Source: Rhinopomastus cyanomelas (Eukaryota; Chordata; Aves; Bucerotiformes; Rhinopomastidae). Taken from it: a stretch of 64,000 nt of DNA. This document shows, one piece after another, positions 1-10,426 of this stretch. Positions within the stretch are counted from its first letter, which is position 1; each line of letters starts with the position of its first letter. The translations under genes were made by a program, and so were the position numbers. A model generated the notes under the pieces. That model had not been told where the DNA came from. It worked only from the letters and a program-made list of their open reading frames with translations, and did not search any database. The stretch spans positions 46,079-110,078 of the forward strand of contig VXBP01008960.1 of assembly GCA_013400115.1 (NCBI GenBank). Direction: 5' to 3'.

Positions 1-1496
1 GGGGGGGGGGGCACTGCCTTCAGGGCCACCGCTCCCAAAAAGGGGGCGAACAAAGGCCCTGTCCCGGTTTTTCATAGGCTCTCCCTAGCCCTCCTTTCAG
101 GGGCAGGTCCCAGGACAGACGCTTCTGGGACAGTGCAACTGGGAGCAGGTCCCTCAGAACACAACAAATTTTCTTCCTCATGAAAGCACCTCTGAAAATT
201 CTAGCAGTTCTCAAACTGCAACACAAGCTTATCAGCTACACCTCCTGCAGACACCCAGGCTGTTGTCAATAAAACTTTGGTGGTTTTGTTCGGTAGATGA
301 CAGTGGCAGGAGTACTTTGCAATTAAGGTGGCAGAGGAGGATGATTTTGTTTTTAATGTTCCTTAGGTTCCTTTTCTCTTAGGTAGCATGTATGCCAAAC
401 ACAGCACTTCCTGTACAACTGAAAACAAAAGGGGGTAAGAGTATGTGAGACTTTTCAGCTCTCTGTTACATACTAAAAACAAATTCTACAAAAATACAGT
501 TATTTGAAAAGTGTTTCACAAGCTTAGTACACATATGCAAACAGCCAACATGTTTGGTGGCTTAGGTCTCAGGTCACAGCCACTTCAGGTCACTTTTTTA
601 TGAGACAATCAAGCCTTATGCCTATCATTTCCAGCCCTGTTGAGTTAGCAGCAATAGAATCAGCATCAGGATTGTTTTAGACAGACTTTGCCTCTCGCTA
701 TTCTGAAGAGGGTTGGCGTTTGCCATCGTGAGCCCTAAGCAGATTTCAACAGTCTTCGGCAAAACCAAATCAAGAGTCGGAACACCTGCATCGCTGAGAG
801 CGAAGGAAGGTTGGTATGTTCAAAATGACGGCTTGCTGTGCTGTTTCCTGTATTTATATGGATTTTTTTTTATATCAGAGCAAGTCTGAAGTACATCTGT
901 AGCCACCTAGTCTAGGCACAGAACAAGGAATTTAAACCACACATCCGGCAGTAAAAGCTCCAGCACGCATCTGCTCCTGCCTGCAAACCCAGCCTATGCA
1001 GGCGAGCGGAGCAAGCCTGTACGTGGGCGTGTTCACGCCACTCTGCTGAGCGGAACAGGCCAAAATAAACTTGCATTAGACCAAAGAGAGTTTCCAATGA
1101 GCTTTCCCTCCCTCCCCAATTCTAGCTAAACTCATTTCAAAGTGCTGATCAAGCTTACTTTGGTCACGCTTAACACAGCATTAGCTGGGTGGGAAGCGTC
1201 AAGATAAAAGGAGAGTCAGAGGACTCCCCTTTTCTAGACAAAGCGTAACTGAAGGCGGTAAACAGTTCCGACCGCTATCAAAAACAGGAGCAGGTTTTAT
1301 AGATTCTTTTTCTGATGCAACTATCCAAAGCCACAAAACCCCACCACATAGATATTCACACCTCCCCTTGGAGGATGCGAATGGCACTCAGTCCCCCGTT
1401 CCCCTCTCACAGCGAACAGATTTGTCTCCTCCTCGGCAGGAGCAAAGTGAGAAAAGCGCCTTCGCTCTGCAGCGCAAGAGCTGCTTCCCAACCGGC

Positions 1497-1682
1497 TGAG
1501 AGAGCACTGGAACAGGCTGCTCGGGGAGTTGTGGAGTCTCCTGCTCTGGAGATGCTTCAAACCCTCCTGGGCATGTTCCTGTGCGACTGAATCTAGGGCA
1601 TTCTGCTGTGGCAGGGGGACTGGATTGGATTGGATGATCTCTCCAGGTCCCTTCCCATCCCTGATGTTCTGTGATCCTGTGA
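1497..1682 (+). mobile_element. CR1 LINE 3' fragment
   Basis: AGAGCACTGGAACAGGCTGC, GGAGTTGTGGAGTCTCCTGC and ATGATCTCTCCAGGTCCCTT are followed by TGATGTTCTGTGATCCTGTG, the standard CR1 end. Confidence 0.92.
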
Positions 1683-4600
1683 AAAACCCACCCAAACCTG
1701 TTTCAGCAGCTAAGCTCTTATGTAGCACCAAACAGGCAGGAGACTGTCAGCAGGTACACTGACACCAACAACCCTCCTGCGAATTTTTGGGACAGACTTT
1801 TTCCCATCAGTTTGGGCAGAATGATTGCTCCCACCGCCCATGGAAACAACACCCACAGGAGTTAAAACACCACTAGGAGAGTGGGTTGATGAGCTTCCAC
1901 AGAGAGGGACGTGACAGACATGGCCCCCGTGGTGGGCAGGGGCATTTGTACAGTGGAGCACACCAACACCCCCACAAACACGCACATCGTACGTAAAGGG
2001 AAAGGTGGAAGCTAATGGACAGAAAAGGAGGACCGGGGAGGGGGGGCACAATGTTTCCCCACAACTTCCTGAACTGTGCCTGTTCCTACTGTGATCAAAA
2101 TGTGGGTTGATAATCGTTTAAGACTGGTGTTTTTTTCCGTCTTAACAGGCTTGGTCCTACGAGCAGATAAAACCCAAACCAAGCACCATAAACAAATTAT
2201 TTATGAAATAAGGAGATTTGAGGTCTCACTTACCTGCTATAAACTGTCCTGTGCATGTCCACTTACAGAAATAATCCCCAAAATCCCCCACAGCAGTTAC
2301 CCATCCGAGAAACACCAGCCAACTCTGCTTTTAGTTAAACAAATCCTGTGTGACACACTGTCGGGAGCATTTTCACTTCATCTCAAGATAATACGTTTTG
2401 CTGCTCATATAGCACATCCAGCATTCCTTTCCTCTGCAACAAGCACTTGACTCTTTTATCTTATCTTTCAGTTGACAAATTAACAAGGACTGCACTGATC
2501 GCTTCTTTCCAGCCATCCCAGTATCATTGTTCCTATCAGCATATCCACATCATCATCCTTAGTAACAAGAAGCTGAACGTGTAGAAATGATGTCCAACAG
2601 CGATGATCTACATTCTCTACAGCCGTGTGGAACCCTTCACGGTGGGACTCTCACCCACGTTTCACCACCTACAGCAACCACTGCAGACCGCAGCTTATCT
2701 CAGCAGAGCACTGAAAAGCCCGACTTAAACATTCAGGCAGTGCATTAGCTTCTGGGCTCCTCTGGACGCACCATCTGGGCCAACCAGAAGGTCAGGCAAC
2801 TAAAACTGTTGGACAGTTTTGAAGGCTGAAGCTACCCAGCCAACTACTCAGCAGCAGTCACAATAAAGCACCTTTATTACCAGTGCAGCACAGACAGGGT
2901 TCTCTACTGGGCTTAAACAGCTCTGTTCTGCCTCCCCATCCTTGAGTTGGCTCTCCCCATCCCCGAGTGGAGATTCAGCCACCCAGCACCTCTGCAGCTT
3001 GCAGCAGTCAGTCTTAGGAGCAAGGACTGCAGGCAAGCACTAGATCTGAGAAGCAAGAGCACAGAGATACTCTAGTGTTCTCATTCTGGCTGAGCATAAA
3101 CTCCCCTCACATCCAGGCGGGGTGGGGATGTTTGCTTCGCTTAATGTTTTCCCTGTCCCAAAGGGCGACACTATTGGTTCAAGTCACATCTAAGCTCAGA
3201 TGGCCAAAGCCGCTGGGATTTCTGATGTGATGAAAGCAGAAAATCTTGATATTGGCACCAAGTGGGCACCGCTGGAAGGACCTCCTCAAAGCCTTCCACA
3301 CACTCAAAAGCCACGTATTCACACAAACCAGAAATCGAATGCAGTTCTGTCTGTGCAGAACAAGTCAGACCACTGGCTGTTTGTGAGGGGTGAAATCACA
3401 TATCCCAGCACTGCAGGTCTGGGAGACACACAGGGCATTTCAGGTAGGTGCAGTCGGTGTAACGCGGCGCTACCACCACCAGCCAGACTAATTTGAAAAA
3501 GATAGATGGATGAAGACCCAACAGTGCTCCTGCCTCCCTGCAAGAGCCAAAACTACCTGTCAAGTTATCCACCTGAAAAGCTCTTCGCTGTAGTTTCCGC
3601 GTTAAACAGTTCGCCCATGACTAAGCTGTGCACAAAGCCCATGACACCTTCGGCTTTTCTCCCCTGACAACAAGGTCACCTCAGAGCAGCTTCTCAAGTC
3701 CTGGAACTGGAGATTCTTCTTCAAACACGAGAAGCCTCAGTGGTTACGTTACAAAACCCTTGTCAAACAACAGAGCTGTGAAACAACCCAGCCCTCAACA
3801 GTGCTCTGGGCTTTTCTGTAACTAGTGTATCTCCAGCTCCTCTAGCAAAAGGACCGACACCCCAGCGTATTGCAAGTCAGCAATATTTTACGTTCAAATC
3901 CTGCACTGACAGGGATTCCCTCAGAATCCAAACGCTTCAAGAACCCATCCACGAGCAAACACAAGCGCCTGCCCCTCAAGAGCTCTTTTGCGTCTTCTGC
4001 ATTTCCAGCAGGAACACCAGGCCACCACTTCCCAGTGGGACAGCACATCACCGTCTAGACTCCACCTTAAAGCCACTAAGAAACCCTCCTGCACCCACAC
4101 TCACGCCCGCCATGAACTGGGTGTATGCTGGTTTACTTGGAAGGAGTCCAGCCAGAAACAGGGTGTTAAAGCCCTGTTAAACCTCGGCACAGACAGAAAA
4201 CGGTGAGTCTCTCACAAGACATCAGTAAATCACTGCAAATTGCTCTGAAGGACTAAATGGCTTTCCCCATCCCACCCCACATTATCTGTATAACAAAGTC
4301 TTTTGCTAAATGCTGAATGACAAATACATCCCTTAGCTCACACACTGCTGAGCAGTAACTAAAGGCCCGAGGAGGCTGCAAATTAATTTTGAATCGTTTT
4401 AACGAAGGCATTTTGGAGAGCAGCCCATGGCATTCAGCACAGGAGACAGCAAAAGTTTCAAGCACCAAAAGTCTAACCACCAGATGACTTCGAACCAGGT
4501 CTTTAAATGCCCAATGTTCTGTCCCTGGGACGGTTTTGTCCCCTGTGAAGTACTTCAAACAGTCCGTGACACTCGCTAGTCACACAGCGCCTCATCTAAA

Positions 4601-4871
4601 AAGCACTTCCAACAAAGAACACAACCCAACCAACCCACCGAACCAGATGGCAAAACAAACGTTCCAGATAAAAAGAAAAAGGAAACACAAAACCCCAAAA
4701 ACCACAACACACAATTAAAACCAGTAGCAAGCTCCAACAACAGGAACGCTGGCTGCACACAGAAAGGATTTAGCAAAGAAAGGGCTGTCTCAGGCACACA
4801 ACAGCTTTTTTTCACAGAAGTAGTTAAGAGACAAGAGACACCTAACCAACAGATCCTGCACAGGTGAAACC

Positions 4872-5085
4872 ATTCACAGAGTCACAGAACATTAGGGGTT
4901 GGAAGGGACCTCAAAACATCACCCAGTCCAGTCCCCCTGCCACAGCAGGATCCCCTACATCCAGTCGTACAGGAACACGTCCAGGCGGGTTTGATAAGGA
5001 GATAAGGAGACTCCACAACAGCCCTGGGCAGCCCCTTCCAGAGCTCTGTCACCCTCACTGGGAAGCACAGCTCCTCACCCCTCTG
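4872..5085 (-). mobile_element. CR1 LINE 3' fragment
   Basis: CACAGAGTCACAGAACATTA, GGGGTTGGAAGGGACCTCAA, GACTCCACAACAGCCCTGGG and CTGTCACCCTCACTGGGAAG are the complement of a CR1 3' end. Confidence 0.92.
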
Positions 5086-5479
5086 ACGCTAGCTGCACTG
5101 CTTCTGGGCTTCATACCCCCTAAACATGTACCTAAGACAAGTTCATGGGCCTTTCCCAAGTCACCCCACATGTCCCAGCGATGACTGGAGCATGCTGACA
5201 CACCGGCTGGCAGGAGCTGCACTTGGCAATGTGTCCACAACAGGCCTGTCCCCAGGTGATCTGCAATGGACACAACCCCCAGTTTAAACCAAACGCTAAG
5301 GGATTTCCCTCCACCAGAGAACATCTATGGATCTGTCTGCTAAGAAGAGCTGGTTTCCCAGCCACTGTGCCACAACGCCTCCCTCCTATTAATGTTGGCT
5401 GCTAACTTCTGCATTTGGCTGCTTGTTCTAGTCAGTAAGACCATGCTCCCCAGGAGTCTGTCGGTGCGTCTGTTCAAGG

Positions 5480-5985
5480 GCACTGAGGTGCTGGAGCGGC
5501 TGCAGAGAAGGGCAGTGAAGGTGGTGAAGGGCCTGGACAATAGGTCTGATGAGGAGCAGCTGAGGGAGCTGGGGCTGTGCACTCTGGAGAGAACAAGTTT
5601 GAGGGGAGACCTCATTGCCCTCTTTGTAGTTGTCTACCTGAAGGGACACTGTTGAGAGGAAGGTGCTGGTCTCTTCTCAGGTCATTAGTGCTGATGGATC
5701 AAGAGGGATGGGCTTCAAGCTGCTCCAGGGGAGGGTCAGCCTGGACAGTAGGAAACACTTTTTAACTAAAAGAGGGAGGCTGCAGCAAGGCAGAGGTTAG
5801 CCTCTTCTCCCTGGGGACCAGTGACAGGACAAGAGGAAATGGGGTCAGGTTGCACCAGGGGAGGGTCAGGCTGGATCTTAGGAAAAAATTATTCCCAGAA
5901 AGAGTGGACAGGCCTTGGAACAGGCTGCCCAGGGAGGGGGTGGAGGCACAGTCCCTGCAGGGGTTCCACAACCAGGCAGCCGGGG
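5480..5985 (+). mobile_element. CR1 LINE fragment interrupted by a younger copy
   Basis: GGTGCTGGAGCGGCTGCAGA, GGAGCAGCTGAGGGAGCTGG, GTGACAGGACAAGAGGAAAT, AGGCTGGATCTTAGGAAAAA and CTTGGAACAGGCTGCCCAGG occur in CR1 order. The copy breaks off at TTCCACAACCAGGCAGCCGG. Parts of it are duplicated at about 5700-5780 and 5805-5890. Confidence 0.88.
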
Positions 5986-6545
5986 TGGATGTGGAGATGC
6001 TGGAGCAAGTGCAGAGAAGGGCCACGAGGATGATCAGAGGGCTGGAGCACCTCTCCTATGAGGATAGACTGAAAGAATTGGGGCTGTTCAGCCTGGAGAA
6101 GAGGAGGCTCCCAGGTGACCTTACTGTGGCCTTCCAGTATCTGAAGGGGGCCTACAAAGAGGCTGGGGAGGGACTGTTTAGGATGGCGCATAGTGACAGG
6201 ACTAGGGGCAATGGAGCAAAGCTGGAGTTGGGTAGATTTAGAGTGGATGTGAGGAGGAAGTTCTTCACCGTGAGAGTGGTGAAGGTCTGGAATGGGTTGC
6301 CCAGGGAGGTGGTTGGGGCCCCATCCCTGGAGGTGTTTAAGGCCAGGCTGAATGGGGCTCTGGCCAGCCTGGTCTAGGGTGGGGTGTCCCTGCCTGTGCT
6401 GGGGGAGTTGGAACTGGATGATGGTTCCCTCCAACCCTGAGTGATTCTGATTCCATGGCTTCTCCAGTGAGGTGAGCCTGCTCTGGCAGGGGGATTGGAC
6501 TAGATGATCTTTCGAGGTCCCTTCCAATCCCTGAGATTCTATTAA
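5986..6545 (+). mobile_element. CR1 LINE composite fragment
   Basis: Runs from GATGTGGAGATGCTGGAGCA through an open CR1 frame (VQRRATRMIRGLEHLSYEDR, LKELGLFSLEKRRL) to tail GGGGTGTCCCTGCCTGTGCT, followed by a second tail ending CCTTCCAATCCCTGAGATTC. It appears inserted into the copy on its left. Confidence 0.93.
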
Positions 6546-6620
6546 TCAGAGGTTGCAGGGCAGATGGTTGGAATTGATGATCTTGAAGGTATCTTCCAAC
6601 CTTGATGATTCTATTCTACA
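6546..6620 (+). mobile_element. CR1 LINE 3' tail
   Basis: GGTTGGAATTGATGATCTTG, AAGGTATCTTCCAACCTTGA and TGATTCTATTCTA form a separate tail directly after the preceding copy. Confidence 0.8.
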
Positions 6621-6649
6621 AAACTTTCATGAAGCTCTCAAGGAGTCAG

Positions 6650-6825
6650 CTCCCGGAACAGGCTGCCCAGCGATGGGCTGGAGTCACCATCCCGGCAGGT
6701 GTTTGAAGGCCCTCTAGATGTGGGGCTCAGCAACGTGGTCTAGGGGTGAACTTCACAGGGCAGGGCCGCTGGCTCGAGCTGATGACCCTGAAAGCCTTTT
6801 CAAACCTGAACGACACCGCGATGTC
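6650..6825 (+). mobile_element. CR1 LINE 3' end, diverged
   Basis: CCCGGAACAGGCTGCCCAGC, GGAGTCACCATCCCGGCAGG, TGTTTGAAGG and CTGATGACCCTGAAAGCCTT plus TTCAAACCTGAA match an older CR1 subfamily. It ends about 180 bp from the donor of the VOPP1-like exon. Confidence 0.82.
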
Positions 6826-6829
6826 ACGC

Positions 6830-7480
6830 TGCCTGGCACCACCGCGCCCCCGCCCTGCCGCGAACATCACGTCCGCTAAAGGATGTTCCGAATAAAAGCC
6901 ACCGGCGCACCCACCCGCTGCTCTCGAGGGCAAGACCCCATCACGGCCCCGCAGAGCTCCGGGGTGCGGCAAATGGCAGCCCCCCACCCCGCCGGCCTCA
7001 CCTCCCACAGCAGCGAGAGCAGCAGCACCACTCCGGGCTGGAAGCGACTCATCCTCCGCCTCCTCCTCCTGGGGCTCGTCCCGACCAGCTCAGACGCGCC
7101 CGGGAGCAATCACCGGCGCCATACCCGGGCAGCGGAGGGCCGTGGTGCGGGTGGTAGCCCGCAGGCAGGATGCGGCGGAGGGGGCAGCGCCGGCAGCCTG
7201 CGGCCCGCCCGAACCCCTCCAGGGCGGCGCCAGCGGAGGACTGGCGGCACAAAGAGGCCAAGAACCACCGCGCGCGGGGCGGGGCGGGGCGAGCAGCCGG
7301 CACCGCCCCGCGCCGCTGCCCCGCCGGGAGAGGGCGGCTGCAAAAGGGTGCCCAGCCCAGGGCGCGTAACGGGCCACGGGGTGACTGCGGGGGCGGCCGT
7401 GGTGGAGCCCGGCCTCCTCCGGCAGCCAACCAGCCCTGGTCGGGCTGTAGCTGGTGCCGACCCCGAGAGGAGGTGCAGGT
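6830..7480 (-). promoter_or_regulatory. CpG-island promoter of the VOPP1-like gene
   Basis: A dense run of CpG surrounds the first exon. Triple overlapping GC boxes GGGGCGGGGCGGGGC at 7276-7290 lie about 225 bp upstream of the ATG at 7052. No TATA box is evident. It resembles a housekeeping promoter. Confidence 0.65.
7002..7052 (-). CDS. VOPP1: Signal-peptide first exon, probably VOPP1 exon 1
   Basis: The ATG at 7050-7052 (context AGGATGA, A at -3) opens MSRFQPGVVLLLSLLWE. A consensus donor GAG|GTGAGG follows in phase 0. A basic start plus a leucine-rich core is a signal peptide. It resembles the human VOPP1 first exon in length, in its Arg/Gln/Pro-then-leucine pattern and in ending with Glu at a phase-0 splice. 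The CpG island and the position next to LANCL2 and EGFR also fit: human VOPP1 is a small endosomal/lysosomal membrane protein also called ECOP, co-amplified with EGFR. The cysteine-rich second exon was not found in 1-7001, so it must lie beyond the left edge. The identity is inferred from only 17 residues; another secreted or membrane protein is possible. Confidence 0.5.
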
Positions 7481-7596
7481 CCGTTTGAGCAGAGCTCAAC
7501 AAGGCCAAGCGCAGGTAGAGTGAGATTACCCTCCCCTTGACTCCACCCGAGAGGCCTCAGTGCTGCATCCGGTTGCGGGGTCCCCAGCACATGAGA

Positions 7597-7920
7597 ACAG
7601 ACCTTTTGGAGCAGGTGTCTCCAGGCCGTGGAGAGGAGAATGTGGAGGAGCTCACAGATGGTCAGAGGGGTGGACCCCCTCTGCTGTGGGGACAGGCTGT
7701 GTGAGTTTGGGGTGTTCAGCCTGGTCAAGGGAGCACTTCAGGAAGACCATACCGCGTACAAGAAAGACAGAGTTTCTAGCAGGGCCTGTCACAGCAGGAT
7801 GAGGGGCGTTGGTTCTAAATTACAAGCTGGAAACATACGTTACACGAGAAAAAGAGTTTTTACGATGAGGGTGGTGAAACACTGGTCCCAGTTGGCAGAG
7901 ATGGTAGCCACCCCATGGAC
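7597..7920 (+). mobile_element. CR1 LINE fragment, diverged
   Basis: AGGTGTCTCCAGGCCGTGGA, ACAGATGGTCAGAGGGGTGG, GGGACAGGCTGTGTGAG and TTGGGGTGTTCAGCCTGGTC are followed by TACGATGAGGGTGGTGAAAC. It is an old copy upstream of the VOPP1-like exon. Confidence 0.8.
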
Positions 7921-7984
7921 CTAGCTGTGCCCTCAGCAGAGGGACACAGAATGCGCCCCTGCATAGCTCAGTCTGTACTTTATG

Positions 7985-8165
7985 GTCTGTAAAGAATTTC
8001 CTCCTAGAATCTAATCTAAATCTTCCCTCTTGTAGCTTAAAGCCCTTCCCCCTTGTCTTATTACTAGAACCTCTGCTCAAAAGACCTTCCCCAGCTTCGG
8101 GGGTACTGGAAAGCTACTGTGAAGTCTTCCTGGAACCCCCTCTTCACTAGGCCAAACAGCCCCAA
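7985..8165 (-). mobile_element. CR1 LINE fragment, diverged
   Basis: The complement reads TTTAGATTAGATTCTAGGAG, GAAATTCTTTACAGACC, TAAGACAAGGGGGAAGGGCT and GTTTGGCCTAGTGAAGAGGG, matching CR1 3' sequence. Confidence 0.85.
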
Positions 8166-8888
8166 CACTTGCAGCTCTGTCCACCAAAGGGGTTTTGCAC
8201 TTCTGTTACAAACAGGACAGACTTGCCTTTCCAGGTGCTCAACAGGCTGCAAGCTCGCTCTCTCCTGTTTGCAGCCATGTTGCTTGTTAACAAAACTCAG
8301 GTGCAAACACGCAGGTTCCTTTGGCCACAGAAGCCCCACAGCTGCCCATAAACAAGCACCTTCTGCTTTTATAAACCTCTGGCTTCTCCTCAAGGAAAAC
8401 ATCTGGGTTTAGGTTTCGTACAGAAAAGTCTTCAGCAGGAATCAGTTGTGTTGTTGAAGAGACCCTGTGAAGTAGGATGAGTGCTTCTCAAGGTCTCAGC
8501 AGCAGCCTCGCTCTGCTTCCTTTGTCTGACAGCAGAAACTCTGAGAGGACAGATGCCCAGCAATCCAAGCACTGAGGTTCCTCTTCTGTGGGATGTATAG
8601 CTCAGCTGTTCAACACAAGGTGTTGAGTTGTCTTGTAGGAACCATAAAGAACAAATGCCTGTCAATAAATAAACTATAACCCAAGGTTCTGTGTTTATCC
8701 CTTTAGCAGTTTCTCAGTTAAACATTTACACCCGACTCCACTTACACCAGACACGTTTCCTGTGGCTGCTGTCATAACAGGTGCAGTCGGTGATGCAAGA
8801 ACAAACCTGGGCCTTGGTGACTCTCACGTCAGTGAAACACAAATGTAGATCAGACTGCCTCAGGATGGGATGAACTCGTGCAGGAGGG

Positions 8889-8960
8889 AGTGGCAACTGG
8901 CTGTTAACTGGTCTAATTTGGTTAACTGGCTGTTAATTGGTTTAACTGGCTTTGAATTGG
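8889..8960 (+). repeat. Short imperfect tandem repeat
   Basis: About three copies of a unit resembling AACTGGCTGTTAATTGGTTT follow one another, together with smaller TTAACTGG pieces. Confidence 0.75.
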
Positions 8961-9103
8961 GGGTGCTGCACTAAGGAGAGCAAAAGGTAGAAAGAAAATC
9001 CTACAGAATGTAAATCATGAAAAACAAAGTCCCCAACTTGAATGAGAACACACAGAGGAGGAGAAAAGCCTCCTGTCACACACTTGAAGTTAAGGTCAGT
9101 ATT

Positions 9104-9252
9104 TCACAGAATCACACAGAACATTAGGGATTGGAAGGCGTCTTGAAAGATCATCCAGTCCAGTTGCCCTGCCACAGCAGGATCCCCTAGATCCAGTTAC
9201 ACAAGGAACATGGCCAGGCAGGTTTGAAACGCATCTCCAGAGCAGGAAACTC
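9104..9252 (-). mobile_element. CR1 LINE 3' fragment
   Basis: CACAGAATCACACAGAACAT, TAGGGATTGGAAGGCGTCTT, GAAAGATCATCCAGTCCAG and CTGCCACAGCAGGATCCCCT are the complement of the CR1 end. Confidence 0.92.
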
Positions 9253-9874
9253 CATGAGCTGGACCAGAACGTCTGAGCGGTTCAGATCTGGATGTGCATT
9301 TTGGGGCACAGATCCGCAGTTGTGATCTCTGACAGCATCTGAGTGACTGAGAAACACTTGTGCTGCTTCCATCCCAAAGGGGCCCACTGCAGCCGCAGGA
9401 GAGCAGTGCACAAAGCAAAACATCTCCCGAGAGCAGGAGTGTCCACAGGGTGGCCACCAGCTCTGCACCTCATATTAGTAGGTGGCTGTTGTTCAGTCTT
9501 TGTACATTTTGAAAGGCCTGTGTGACAGACAGCTGGTGTTTTCCTGGACAAATGGAACAGAAACATTTTACAGTGAATTCTTCTATTGTGCAGTGAAACC
9601 CAACCTCCGTGAGGACCTCCTGAACTCTGCCTGGCCTATTTGCTGGTGAGCGACACCCCCTCTGCCAGCGCCTGCACCTTGCAGTGAGCAGACATGCCCG
9701 GCTCTTTCTTGCAAACAGTGTCTGTGTGGGCACCCGTGTGAAGTCCTCGACAGTGGTTTTCTAGCCTTTCCTGGTGCTGTCTTGACTTCGGAAGGTTTCA
9801 GGGTTTATTTTCCCCTATATTTTCCCTTTGTTTAAAAATAAAAAAAAAAAAAGTGGGAAGAAGGATGGGAGAAC

Positions 9875-10426
9875 TGTCACCAGCAGGGTGAGGAAGGGGA
9901 TTCTCTTCCTCTGCTCTGCTGCTGCGAGGCCTCACCCGGAGCACGGTGCACAGTGCTGGAGTCCCCTACATGAGAGGACATGGAACTGTTGGAATGTGAC
10001 CAGAGGAGGCCACAATGATGACCAGAGGGCTGGAGCCCCTCTCCTGTGAGGACAGGCTGAGGGTGTCAGGGCTGTTCAGCCTGGAGAAGAGAAGCTCTCG
10101 TGAGGACCTGAAGGGGCTACACAAGCTGGAGAGGGTTTTTTTTTTTACCGGATACTCTAGTCATAGGAAGAGGGGGATCAGTTTCAAACTGAAAGAGGGA
10201 TGATTTGGATTGGATCTTAGGAAGAAATTCTTCCCTGTGAGGGGGCTGAGACCTTGGAACAGGCTGCCCAGCGAGGCTGTGGCTGCTCCACCCTGGAAGT
10301 GTCCAAGGGCAGGTTGGACGGGGCTCTAGGCACCCTGGTCTGGTGAGAGGTGTTGCTGCCAAGGGCAGGTGGTTGGAAGTAGGTCTCTGAGGTCCCTTCC
10401 AACCTGTACCATTCAGTGATTCTATG
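9875..10426 (+). mobile_element. CR1 LINE fragment
   Basis: CTGCTGCGAGGCCTCACCCG, GAGGACAGGCTGAGGGTGTC, TTCAGCCTGGAGAAGAGAAG, CCTTGGAACAGGCTGCCCAG and CTCTGAGGTCCCTTCCAACC occur in CR1 order. A T-run at 10136-10146 interrupts it. Confidence 0.92.

Larger units (their letters stand above)
1..7001 (-). other. Probable intron 1 of the VOPP1-like gene
   Basis: No coding exon was recognised on either strand. It contains CR1 copies at 1497-1682, 4872-5085 and a cluster at 5480-6825. It opens with an 11-G run at 1-11. The remainder (for example 1690-4870) shows nothing recognisable. The intron status depends on the call at 7002-7052. Confidence 0.5.

Noticed and set aside
5850..6377. 175-codon open frame
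   Set aside because: It is CR1 retrotransposon sequence (RRATRMIRGLEHLSYEDR), not a host gene.
6883..7488. GC-rich open frames on both strands around 7 kb and 39.4-40.4 kb
   Set aside because: Long frames are expected in GC-rich CpG islands; only the short exons with splice donors are supported.
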